Position numbers and translations under genes: made by a program. DNA of 64,000 nt from positions 4,203,501 to 4,267,500 of the forward strand of contig NZ_CP041969.1 of the NCBI RefSeq assembly GCF_014107495.1, read 5' to 3'. The DNA comes from Cohnella cholangitidis. Lineage in GTDB: Bacteria; Bacillota; Bacilli; Paenibacillales; Paenibacillaceae. Positions 42,510-50,939 of this stretch are shown one piece after another. The notes below the pieces were generated by a model. The model saw nothing but the letters and a program-made list of their open reading frames with translations. It ran no database searches and had not been told where the DNA came from. Position 1 is the stretch's first letter, and each line of letters opens with the position of its first letter.

Positions 42510-43853
42510 ATGCGTAAGACTTGGTTTACGGTTTTAGCTCTAATGCTGTCTATAATGTTAGCGCTTACGGCGTGCAGCGGCGGAAATAACAATGAACCGG
42601 CCGCAAGCAAGCCAGCGGAAAGCGGAGCTGCCAGCGAAGCTCCGAAAGGCGATGGAAAACCGACTAAAATCGTATTCTGGACATTCCAAGAGCTGCACCA
42701 AAAGTATTACGAGGACATGGCTAAAAAATGGAACGAAAAGAACCCGGACAAGCAAATCGAATTCGAAGGCAGCACTTTTCCATATGACGACATGCACAAT
42801 AAATTGCTCGTCGCTCTTCAAACGGGCGTAGGCGCGCCGGACATGGCGGACATCGAAATCAGTAAATTCGCGAACTACCTGAAAGGTAAGCCGCAGCTTG
42901 CGCCGCTTAACGATATCGTTGAACCCGAGCTGAACAACCTGGTTAAATCCCGTTTCGATATCTACGCGAAAGACGGACAATACTACGGCATCGACTACCA
43001 CGTTGGCGCAGCCGTTATTTACTACAATAAAGAAATTCTTGATAAAGCCGGCGTAAATCCGGACGACATTAAAACTTGGGACGACTACAAAGCAGCCGGC
43101 AAAACGGTTCTTGAGAAAACGGGCGTTCCGATGACGACTCTGGAAACGACGGAGCAATGGTCCCTGTGGCCGCTGATCGCTCAACAAGACGGAGACTTCT
43201 TGGGCGCGGACGGCAGCGTAACGCTCGATAGCGACGTTAATATCAAAACCGTGCGGTACTTGCAAGACCTCGTAAAAGAGAAAATCGCGATCGGTACTCC
43301 GGGCGGTTTCCACCACTCCGAAGAATACTGGGCATTCATGAACAAAGGCGGCGCGGCTTCCATCTGGATGCCGATGTGGTACATGGGCCGTTTCGTAGAC
43401 AACATGCCTGAATTGAAAGGCAAAATGGTCATTAAACCTATGCCTGCTTGGACGGAAGGCGGAGCGCGTTCCGCCGGTATGGGCGGTACGGGAACGGTCG
43501 TAACGCAACAATCCAAAGTTCAAGAGATCACTAAGCAGTTCCTTTCATTCGCGAAACTGTCCAAAGAAGGAAACATCGAGATCTGGAAACAGCTTGGCTT
43601 CGATCCGATTCGTTCCGAAGTTTGGGAAGCTCCCGAGCTGAAAGAACCGAACAAATTCACGGATTACTTCGGCCCGGATATCTTCACGATGCTGGCGGGA
43701 GTGAAAAACGAAATCAAGCCGGTTAACATCGGCGAGAAAACTCCGGCGATCATCGACGCGGTCAAACGTTCGGTTATGTTCCGTACCTTGAACGACATGG
43801 AAGATCCGGCGAAGGTGCTTAAAGAAGTCGCGGAAGAAGTAAGAGCCCAATAA
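42510..43853 (+). CDS. araN: AraN-like arabinooligosaccharide-binding lipoprotein (copy 2)
   Basis: Solute-binding protein of 447 residues; lipobox LTAC near residue 21, short linker to about 45. The match to Bacillus AraN is strong: VFWTFQELHQKYYEDMAKKWN, GVGAPDMADIEISKFANYLKG, HVGAAVIYYNKEILDKAGVNPDD, HHSEEYWAFMNKGGAAS, WYMGRFVDNMPELKGKM and AKLSKEGN. ATG follows AACGGGGGAAAC. It heads an operon with two permeases, GH51 and GH43 genes, so alpha-1,5-arabinooligosaccharides are the likely ligand. Confidence 0.87.
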   Translation: MRKTWFTVLALMLSIMLALTACSGGNNNEPAASKPAESGAASEAPKGDGKPTKIVFWTFQELHQKYYEDMAKKWNEKNPDKQIEFEGSTFPYDDMHNKLLVALQTGVGAPDMADIEISKFANYLKGKPQLAPLNDIVEPELNNLVKSRFDIYAKDGQYYGIDYHVGAAVIYYNKEILDKAGVNPDDIKTWDDYKAAGKTVLEKTGVPMTTLETTEQWSLWPLIAQQDGDFLGADGSVTLDSDVNIKTVRYLQDLVKEKIAIGTPGGFHHSEEYWAFMNKGGAASIWMPMWYMGRFVDNMPELKGKMVIKPMPAWTEGGARSAGMGGTGTVVTQQSKVQEITKQFLSFAKLSKEGNIEIWKQLGFDPIRSEVWEAPELKEPNKFTDYFGPDIFTMLAGVKNEIKPVNIGEKTPAIIDAVKRSVMFRTLNDMEDPAKVLKEVAEEVRAQ

Positions 43854-43874
43854 TGAAGCGATAAAGAAATAAAT

Positions 43875-43911
43875 CACTAGCCTCGTTAGGTTCGGCCTAG
43901 CTTGGCTAGTG
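43875..43911 (+). other. Hairpin between araN-like and araP-like genes
   Basis: Outer 8-bp stem CACTAGCC/GGCTAGTG (43875-43882 and 43904-43911) with an inner TAGG/CCTA stem. Same position in the operon as the hairpins at 20109 and 23447. Confidence 0.65.
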
Positions 43912-43935
43912 GTTCTTTCAAGAAGGGGGATCAAC

Positions 43936-44871
43936 GTGGTGAGCAAACCAACCAGCACCGCGACCGCGAAAGCGCCAGCACCGAGAAAAACCGGCTTTCT
44001 GTATAACCAGCGTTATGCGCCTTACGTATTCACGCTGCCATTCGTCCTTACGTTTCTCGTTTTCTTCACGTACCCGGTCATTTCCACGATCCAGATGAGC
44101 TTCCAAGAGGTATTACCGGGAGCTACGAAATATATCGGCTTCAAAAATTACGAAAATCTGTTCAATAAGCACTACTACCGAGCAATCTACAACAGCTTGA
44201 TCTATACCGTTCTAACGTTAGTCGTACTCATTCCGCTTCCGCTGCTGTTCGCGGTTATGCTTAATTCCAGCAAGCTGCCTTTCAAAAACTTTTTCCGCTC
44301 GACGTTCTTTATTCCCGCATTGGTTTCCATCGTCGTAGCGGGTACGATATTCCGTCTGATGCTCGGCCAATCCGAAGGCGCCATCGTAAACCAAATCATC
44401 GGCCTATTCGGCTTTGAACCGCAGAAATGGCTGGCGGATGCGCGCTTGGGAATGCTCGCCCTCGTATTGATGGCCACCTGGCGTTGGCTCGGCGTAAATA
44501 TCATCTATTTTCTCTCGGGACTGCAAAGCATTCCGAACGATATCTACGAATCGGCTTCCATCGACGGCGCCACGACGTGGCAAAAATTCATGAAAATTAC
44601 GGTCCCGTTGCTCAAACCGGTGACTATTTACGTGCTGACCATCAGCATATTCGGCGGCTTGTCGATGTTCATCGAGAGCTTCATGCTATGGAGCGGAAAC
44701 CGCTCGCCTAAGGATATGGGATTGACCATGGTCGGCTATATTTATCAACAAGGCTTCGAACAGAACAATATGGGCTTCGGATCCGCGATCGGTCTATCCC
44801 TGCTGGGATTCACCCTCGTGCTGAACTTGATTCAGCTGAAAGTATTCGGACTCTTCAAGAAGGAGGACTAA
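43936..44871 (+). CDS. araP: AraP-like ABC permease (copy 2)
   Basis: Permease of 311 residues. Start at GTG 43936, six bases after AGAAGGGGG; the next codon is also GTG and is an equal alternative. Polar N-terminal tail, then YAPYVFTLPFVLTFLVFFTYPVIS as the first helix. The EAA loop is YESASIDGATTWQKFMKITVPLL near residue 210. YIYQQGFEQNNMGFGSAIG near 280 corresponds to the paralogue at 23.5 kb. It ends FGLFKKED, the same tail as that paralogue. Confidence 0.87.
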   Translation: MVSKPTSTATAKAPAPRKTGFLYNQRYAPYVFTLPFVLTFLVFFTYPVISTIQMSFQEVLPGATKYIGFKNYENLFNKHYYRAIYNSLIYTVLTLVVLIPLPLLFAVMLNSSKLPFKNFFRSTFFIPALVSIVVAGTIFRLMLGQSEGAIVNQIIGLFGFEPQKWLADARLGMLALVLMATWRWLGVNIIYFLSGLQSIPNDIYESASIDGATTWQKFMKITVPLLKPVTIYVLTISIFGGLSMFIESFMLWSGNRSPKDMGLTMVGYIYQQGFEQNNMGFGSAIGLSLLGFTLVLNLIQLKVFGLFKKED

Positions 44872-44874
44872 CCG

Positions 44875-45720
44875 GTGAAAGAAAAAGTAAAAATCACCCC
44901 TTCTTCGATGTTGATGCTGCTTTTGTTTATCGTGGTTACCGTTCTAATGCTTACGCCGTTCTACGCGATAATAGTGGCTTCGCTCAAGCCGGCTAAGCTC
45001 GCTATCAGTTCGGGCCTTAGCTACAAGATCGATTGGGAGCTATTCACGTTCGAGAACTATAGGTCCCTGTTCACGGAATCGGCCGATACGTATTTCACTT
45101 GGTTCAAGAACAGCATCGTCATTACGATTCTCGCGACAATCTTGTCGCTGTTTCTATCCGCCTTTGTCGGATACGGATTGGCGATGTACGATTTCAAGCT
45201 CAAAAACGTCATTTTCGTGGCGATCCTGCTCGTCATGATGGTGCCGATGGAAATCATTATGCTTCCGCTCTACAAGCTGATGATCAGCTTCAAGATGATC
45301 AATACGCTGTGGGGGGTTATCATCCCGTTCGCCGTTGCGCCGCTGCCGACCTTCTTCTTCCGGCAATACGCCAGCGGACTGCCCAAAGATTTCATGGACG
45401 CGGGCCGCATCGACGGGTGTACGGAATACGGCATGTTCTTCCGCATTTTCATTCCGTTGATGGTGCCGGCATTCGGCGCGATGGTCATTCTGATCGCGCT
45501 TAGCAACTGGAACAACTTCCTGTGGCCGCTGCTTATTCTGCGCACGAACGATATGCTTACCATTCCGATCGGGCTCAGCACGCTTCTGACTCCTTACGGA
45601 AATAACTATCAAATGCTGATCGCGGGCTCGGTAATGGCTATTCTGCCGATTTTGCTGCTGTTCGTTTTCTTCCAAAGGTACTTTATTTCCGGTCTGACGG
45701 TCGGCGGAGTGAAAGGGTAA
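44875..45720 (+). CDS. araQ: AraQ-like ABC permease (copy 2)
   Basis: Permease of 281 residues starting at GTG 44875 after AAGGAGGACTAACCG, three bases after araP. About six helices. The loop MDAGRIDGCTEYGMFFRIFIPLM near residue 173 is the ATPase contact. The C-terminus is FISGLTVGGVKG. It closes the importer; 30 bases later the GH51 gene begins, so import and hydrolysis are probably one transcript. Confidence 0.87.
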   Translation: MKEKVKITPSSMLMLLLFIVVTVLMLTPFYAIIVASLKPAKLAISSGLSYKIDWELFTFENYRSLFTESADTYFTWFKNSIVITILATILSLFLSAFVGYGLAMYDFKLKNVIFVAILLVMMVPMEIIMLPLYKLMISFKMINTLWGVIIPFAVAPLPTFFFRQYASGLPKDFMDAGRIDGCTEYGMFFRIFIPLMVPAFGAMVILIALSNWNNFLWPLLILRTNDMLTIPIGLSTLLTPYGNNYQMLIAGSVMAILPILLLFVFFQRYFISGLTVGGVKG

Positions 45721-45750
45721 CAGAAACGGACATAGAAAGAGGAGAGCACC

Positions 45751-47268
45751 ATGACATCCACTGTTAAAGCAAAAATGATCGTAGATAAGGAATTTCAAAT
45801 CTCGCGTATCGATAAAAGAATTTACGGTTCCTTCATCGAGCATCTCGGAAGAGCCGTATACGGCGGCATCTACGAGCCGGACCATCCGGAAGCGGACGAG
45901 AACGGGTTCCGCAAGGACGTAATCGAATTGGTGCAAGGGCTGAACGTTCCGATCGTTCGTTATCCCGGAGGCAATATGGTGTCCGGCTATAACTGGGAGG
46001 ACGGCGTCGGGCCTCTGGCGAACCGTCCTCGCAGGCTGGAGCTTGCGTGGAGGACGATCGAGCCCAATTACGTAGGCACGAACGAATTCGCCGATTGGTG
46101 CAAGAAAGTCGGATCCGAGGTGATGATGGCGGTCAACTTGGGGACGCGCGGCATCGAGGAAGCTCGTAATCTGATCGAATATTGCAATCATCCAGGCGGT
46201 TCCTATTATAGCGATCTTCGGATTTCCCATGGATACAAGCAGCCTCACAAAATCAAAACTTGGTGCTTGGGCAACGAGATGGACGGGCCATGGCAGATCG
46301 GGCACAAGACGATGGACGAATACGGCCGCATCGCGCTGGAGACGGCTAAGGTTATGCGATGGGTCGACCCGGATATCGAGCTTGTCGCATGCGGAAGCTC
46401 CAATTCCGGCATGCCTACGTTCCCGCAATGGGAAGCGACGACTCTCGAGCATACGTACGAAGCGGTAGACTATATTTCCCTTCATCAATACTTCGGCAAC
46501 CGGGATAACGATAGCGCGAACTATTTGGCTCTCTCCTTGGAGATGGATCGGTTTATTAATACGATCATTTCCGTGTGCGACTATATCAAAGCCAAGAAGA
46601 GAAGCAAAAAAACGATGAACCTGAGCTTCGACGAATGGAACGTATGGTACCACTCCAACGAAGCCGATAAGAAGATCGATCCTTGGACTATCGCTCCGCC
46701 GCAATTGGAGGATATCTATAACTTCGAGGACGCATTGTTGGTAGGAACGTTGCTGATCTCCTTCCTCAAGCGTTCGGATCGCGTCAAGATCGCTTGCCTC
46801 GCCCAACTCGTTAACGTTATCGCTCCGATTATGACCGATAACGGAGGCGCGGCATGGAAACAAACGATTTATTATCCTTACATGCACGCCTCCGTATTCG
46901 GGCGCGGAATCGCGCTGAATCCGGTTATCGTCTCGGACAAATACGACAGCAAAGACTTTACCGACGTGCCTTATTTGGAAGCGGCGGCCGTCTATAACGA
47001 CGAAGCGGACGAAGTGGTCGTGTTCGCGGTGAACCGCAGCTTGAACGACGGTTTGGAGCTTTCGTGCGATGTCAGAAGCTTCGCCGGATACCGTATCGCG
47101 GAACATATCGTACTGGAGAATCCGAATCTGAAAGCAGTGAACGCCGCCGGCGCGGAGACGGTGAAGCCCCATAGCAACGGCAATGCGAAGCTGAACGACG
47201 GAATCGTTAACGCCGTTCTGCCGAAACAATCCTGGAACGTCATTCGGTTACGGAAAGCCGATGCCTAA
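45751..47268 (+). CDS. abfA: GH51 alpha-L-arabinofuranosidase
   Basis: Intracellular enzyme of 505 residues with no signal peptide; start ATG 45751 after AGAGGAGAG. The catalytic acid/base Glu is in CLGNEMDGPWQIGHK (about residue 173). The nucleophile Glu is in LSFDEWNVWYH (about residue 292). Other family features: FIEHLGRAVYGGIYEP near the start, YPGGNMVSGYNWEDGVG and DYISLHQYFGNR. The C-terminal beta domain ends with LPKQSWNVIRL. It removes terminal alpha-L-arabinofuranose from imported oligomers. Confidence 0.93.
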   Translation: MTSTVKAKMIVDKEFQISRIDKRIYGSFIEHLGRAVYGGIYEPDHPEADENGFRKDVIELVQGLNVPIVRYPGGNMVSGYNWEDGVGPLANRPRRLELAWRTIEPNYVGTNEFADWCKKVGSEVMMAVNLGTRGIEEARNLIEYCNHPGGSYYSDLRISHGYKQPHKIKTWCLGNEMDGPWQIGHKTMDEYGRIALETAKVMRWVDPDIELVACGSSNSGMPTFPQWEATTLEHTYEAVDYISLHQYFGNRDNDSANYLALSLEMDRFINTIISVCDYIKAKKRSKKTMNLSFDEWNVWYHSNEADKKIDPWTIAPPQLEDIYNFEDALLVGTLLISFLKRSDRVKIACLAQLVNVIAPIMTDNGGAAWKQTIYYPYMHASVFGRGIALNPVIVSDKYDSKDFTDVPYLEAAAVYNDEADEVVVFAVNRSLNDGLELSCDVRSFAGYRIAEHIVLENPNLKAVNAAGAETVKPHSNGNAKLNDGIVNAVLPKQSWNVIRLRKADA

Positions 47269-48700
47269 ATATACCTGCAGGAAAGGGGCGGCCTTCATCC
47301 TATTGTCGGCCGCTCTTCTAATGGGAGGGTGCTCCGGCGGAGCCGAGATCGCGGAGCCCATCTATCCGTCCGCGCCGATAGACTACCCTCTATATGATTT
47401 AAGCAACGTCGATAACGAGCAAGAATGGCGCATAAGCAACGCGCACGACCCCTCGATCATTAAGGTCGGGGACGCGTATTATGTATTTTCCACCGATATC
47501 AAAGCCGCCGGTACTCCGCGCCCCGGAATCATGGTTCGTAAATCGAAGGATCTCGTGCAGTGGGAATGGGTCGGCTACGCGCTGAAGGACGGCATTCCTT
47601 CGGCTGCTTCCTCATGGACGCAAGCGGCGAATCTATGGGCTCCGGACATCGCGAAGCTGGGAGAGAAGTATTACCTGTACTATTCCGCGTCCGAGTTCGG
47701 GACGAATCGCTCTATGATCGGATTGGCTACGAGCACTAGCGTTGAAGGGCCGTGGACGGACGAAGGGGAAGTCGTTAAAACCCGGCAGGGGGATGCTCCG
47801 AACGCGATCGACCCTAACGTCGTCATCGACGCGGAAGGCCAGCCCTGGATGGCGTACGGTTCCTTCTTCGGAGGAATTTACGTCGCGCCTCTCGATCCGG
47901 CGACAGGGAAGTTCAAAGATCAAGGATTCGGGAAGCGGATCGCGAGCAGAAGCCATCAGACGGAAGAAGGCGCTCTGGAAGGTCCGTATATCATCTATGA
48001 GCCGAAGTTCAAAAAGTATTATTTATTTGTTTCCTACGATTCGTTGTTTGCGGATTATAACGTTCGGGTCGGCCGATCGGACGACATCGAAGGGCCTTAC
48101 GTAGACGTTAACGGGCGGGAGATGAACGATTCTTCTTATGAGCCGCAGCACGAAATCGGGAATAAAGTGCTTGGAGGTTACAGCTTCTCGGAAGGAGAAG
48201 GCTGGGTCGCTCCCGGGCACAACTCCATTCTTCGAGACGGAGACAGAAGCTTCATGATCCATCATGCGAGAGGCCAATCCAAAACGTCTTGGGCGTATTT
48301 GCACGTTAGGCAAATGCTGTGGACGGAAGACGGCTGGCCCGTCGTATCGCCGGAGAGGTACGCGGGGGAGAAGGTCCAAGCGATTCCGCAATCGTCCATT
48401 CCCGGACAATGGGAGCGGATCTATCTAGCGAAGGATAGCAACGGCCGCGTAAAAGGGAAGCCGCTCACGCTGTCGGAGGATGGCGGGGCGGAAGGCGATC
48501 CGGGGACCGGCAAATGGAAGCTCGCGGGCGAGCATACGCTTGAAGTGAAATGGACATTGGACAACGGCGAGACGTCCGTGGAGGTTCTCGAGCTATTGCC
48601 TTCATGGGATTGGGAGTTGAAGAAATCGACCCTTGCTTTCACCGGATTGTCGTCCGACGGTACCGGAGTGTGGGGGAAGAAAATCTCTTCGGCTAAGTAG
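47261..48700 (+). CDS. GH43 endo-arabinanase-type lipoprotein
   Basis: Protein of 479 residues that overlaps abfA by eight bases. The N-terminal signal ends in a lipobox at LMGGC (about residue 24), so it is on the cell surface. The five-bladed propeller carries the three GH43 acids: Asp in NAHDPSI, Asp in NAIDPNVVID and Glu in ALEGPYIIYE. FGSFFGGIY-like YGSFFGGIYVAPL and SPGHNS-type APGHNSI are typical of arabinanases such as Abn2. An extra C-terminal beta domain follows residue 370. It likely cuts alpha-1,5-arabinan into importable pieces. Confidence 0.87.
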   Translation: MPKYTCRKGAAFILLSAALLMGGCSGGAEIAEPIYPSAPIDYPLYDLSNVDNEQEWRISNAHDPSIIKVGDAYYVFSTDIKAAGTPRPGIMVRKSKDLVQWEWVGYALKDGIPSAASSWTQAANLWAPDIAKLGEKYYLYYSASEFGTNRSMIGLATSTSVEGPWTDEGEVVKTRQGDAPNAIDPNVVIDAEGQPWMAYGSFFGGIYVAPLDPATGKFKDQGFGKRIASRSHQTEEGALEGPYIIYEPKFKKYYLFVSYDSLFADYNVRVGRSDDIEGPYVDVNGREMNDSSYEPQHEIGNKVLGGYSFSEGEGWVAPGHNSILRDGDRSFMIHHARGQSKTSWAYLHVRQMLWTEDGWPVVSPERYAGEKVQAIPQSSIPGQWERIYLAKDSNGRVKGKPLTLSEDGGAEGDPGTGKWKLAGEHTLEVKWTLDNGETSVEVLELLPSWDWELKKSTLAFTGLSSDGTGVWGKKISSAK

Positions 48701-48756
48701 GATAAGCAAGAAGCTCAGCGAGATGAAATCATACTAAATAGATAGCGTGGTGTTGA

Positions 48757-49776
48757 ATGATGGAGACTAGAGACAACAATACATTTTCCTCCGGAAGCGA
48801 CGAGGTTGTGGCCGTCATGACGGAGTTCCGCAATCCGATCGTCGAACAACGGGCCGACCCGTGGGTGTACAAGCATACGGACGGCTACTACTATTTCACG
48901 GCTTCGGTGCCGGAGTACGATCGAATCGAATTGCGCAAATCCGCGACGATTCAAGGGATAGAGTCTGCCGTTCCGGTCGTTTGCTGGAGGAAATACGACA
49001 GCGGACCTATGAGCGCCAACATTTGGGCCCCGGAAATCCACTATATCGACGGCAAATGGTATATCTATTTCGCGGCGGCGCATACGACGGAGACGAACGA
49101 AGGTTTGTTCGATCACCGGATGTACGTGCTGGAGAACGAAGCGGCGGATCCGACGCAAGGAACGTGGACGGAAAAAGGTAAAATCATTACGAAATGGGAA
49201 TCGTTCGCGTTAGATGCCACGTCGTTCGAGCATAAAGGAATCCGGTACCTCGTATGGGCTCAGAAGGACCCGGACATTAAGGGCAATTCGAACCTCTATA
49301 TCGCTAAGATGAGCAACCCTTGGACTCTTGAGGGTGAACAGGTAATGATCACCCAACCCGAGTACGATTGGGAAGTCATAGGTTTCTTGGTTAACGAGGG
49401 AGCGGGAGTCATTAAGCGCAACGGTAAAATATTCATCAGCTATTCCGCGAGCGCAACCGATCACCACTATTGCATGGGGCTGTTATGGGCGGATGAAAAC
49501 AGCGATCTTCTGAATCCGGGTAGCTGGAGCAAATCGCCTGCTCCGGTGTTCGAAACGAACGAGACGACCGGACAATACGGCCCCGGCCATAACTGCTTCA
49601 CCGTATCGGAAGACGGGCTTACGGATATCCTCGTCTATCATGCCCGTAATTACAAAGAGATCGTCGGAGATCCCTTATACGATCCGAATCGGCATACCCG
49701 GGCGCAAGCCGTGAGGTGGAATTCGGACGGCATGCCCGAATTCGGTATTCCGGCGGCAGATGCGAAGAAGCGCTAA
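48757..49776 (+). CDS. GH43 arabinofuranosidase-type enzyme, cytoplasmic copy
   Basis: Enzyme of 339 residues without signal peptide. Catalytic acids are placed as Asp in QRADPW, Asp in ALDATSFE and Glu in LVNEGAG. Conserved NIWAPEIHYIDGKWYIYFAAA and QYGPGHNCF are present. It is closely related to the next gene over its whole length (many identical blocks, including PEYDRIELR and NGKIFISYS). The start ATG at 48757 has only a weak GTGGTG-type site; an in-frame ATG at 48820 is an alternative. It probably acts on imported arabino-oligomers. Confidence 0.82.
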   Translation: MMETRDNNTFSSGSDEVVAVMTEFRNPIVEQRADPWVYKHTDGYYYFTASVPEYDRIELRKSATIQGIESAVPVVCWRKYDSGPMSANIWAPEIHYIDGKWYIYFAAAHTTETNEGLFDHRMYVLENEAADPTQGTWTEKGKIITKWESFALDATSFEHKGIRYLVWAQKDPDIKGNSNLYIAKMSNPWTLEGEQVMITQPEYDWEVIGFLVNEGAGVIKRNGKIFISYSASATDHHYCMGLLWADENSDLLNPGSWSKSPAPVFETNETTGQYGPGHNCFTVSEDGLTDILVYHARNYKEIVGDPLYDPNRHTRAQAVRWNSDGMPEFGIPAADAKKR

Positions 49777-49813
49777 GGAAATTATTTCGATCGAGAGCCG
49801 CGGTGATGTATTC

Positions 49814-50836
49814 ATGCGAAATCAAGGATGGAAGATCGCGTCCGCCTTCATGGCGTTGATCGTGCTTCTATCGTCGGTAGCCGGCTGCGCGAGCAAGCCG
49901 GAAGAGCTCCGCGATCCGCTTGTGGAACAACGGGCGGATCCGTGGATATACCTGCATACGGACGGTTATTATTATTTCACGGGCTCGGTCCCGGAATACG
50001 ATCGCATCGAGCTGAGGCGGGCCAAGAGCTTGAATCGGCTAGCCGATGCGCAGACGGTAGACGTATGGAAGAAACCGGCTAGCGGGCCGATGAGCAAACA
50101 TATTTGGGCGCCCGAGATCCATTATATCGACGGGAAGTGGTATATCTATTACGCGGCGGCCAGAGAAGACGCTCCGTTCGATCACCGGATTTACGTGCTG
50201 GAGAACGAATCGGCCAATCCGCTAGGCGGCAAATGGACCGAGAAGGGGCAGTTAAAGACGAATTGGGAGTCCTTTTCTCTTGATGCTACGACCTTCGAGC
50301 ACGAGGGGACGCATTATCTCGTCTGGGCGCAGAAGGATCCGAAGATCGAAGGGAACACGAATCTGTACATTGGGATATTGGCTGATCCATGGACGCTGAG
50401 AGGGGAGCAAACGCTCATTACGAAGCCGGACCAAGCTTGGGAGCGAATCGGCTTCAAAGTTAACGAAGGGGCCGCGGTTCTGAAACGAAACGGCAAAATC
50501 TTCATCAGCTACTCCGGCAGCGCGACGGACTCGAACTATGCGATGGGTTTGCTAACGGCTTCGGATACGAGCGATCTTCTCGATCCGAGGAGCTGGACGA
50601 AGTCGGAAGCGCCGGTGTTCTACTCTAACCCCGAGGCGAATCAATTCGGACCGGGACATAATAGCTTTACGACGACGCCGGACGGCAAACAAGATATTAT
50701 CGTGTACCATGCAAGGCCGTACAAGGATATCGAAGGCGATCCGTTATTCGACCCGAATCGTCATGCGCGCGCGCAGCTTTTCGGCTGGAACGGGGATGGA
50801 ACTCCGAGTTTCGGGAAGCCGGGGCAGAAAGACTGA
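49814..50836 (+). CDS. GH43 arabinofuranosidase-type enzyme, lipoprotein copy
   Basis: Lipoprotein of 340 residues from ATG 49814 after CGGTGATG; the longer frame from 49760 starts inside the previous gene. Signal peptide MRNQGWKIASAFMALIVLL with lipobox VAGC (about residue 29) and almost no linker. The catalytic part matches the preceding gene block by block: QRADPWIYLHTDGYYYFTGS, HIWAPEIHYIDGKWYIYYAAA, SLDATTFEH, KVNEGAA and FGPGHNSF. It looks like a tandem duplicate that gained export. Followed by a strong terminator. Confidence 0.85.
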   Translation: MRNQGWKIASAFMALIVLLSSVAGCASKPEELRDPLVEQRADPWIYLHTDGYYYFTGSVPEYDRIELRRAKSLNRLADAQTVDVWKKPASGPMSKHIWAPEIHYIDGKWYIYYAAAREDAPFDHRIYVLENESANPLGGKWTEKGQLKTNWESFSLDATTFEHEGTHYLVWAQKDPKIEGNTNLYIGILADPWTLRGEQTLITKPDQAWERIGFKVNEGAAVLKRNGKIFISYSGSATDSNYAMGLLTASDTSDLLDPRSWTKSEAPVFYSNPEANQFGPGHNSFTTTPDGKQDIIVYHARPYKDIEGDPLFDPNRHARAQLFGWNGDGTPSFGKPGQKD

Positions 50837-50847
50837 TTTTTAAACAG

Positions 50848-50890
50848 AAAGACCGGATTATCGTTCATCGATTATCCGGTCTTTATTTTA
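50848..50890 (+). terminator. Terminator of the arabinan operon
   Basis: Sixteen-bp stem with one mismatch: AAAGACCGGATTATCG with its near-complement CGATTATCCGGTCTTT, loop TTCAT, then ATTTTA. Confidence 0.85.
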
Positions 50891-50939
50891 AACTATTAGC
50901 AAGGCTAAATTTTAGGATGAATGAGGGGGGCTCGCGAAG

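Noticed and set aside
42558..43523. 321-residue minus-strand open frame
   Set aside because: It lies fully inside the AraN-like gene in the opposite strand and has no ribosome site or recognisable motif.
45154..47229. 691-residue minus-strand open frame
   Set aside because: It is antisense to araQ and the GH51 gene, both of which have clear motifs. The translation is rich in His, Arg and Val with no family pattern, typical of a shadow frame in GC-rich coding DNA.
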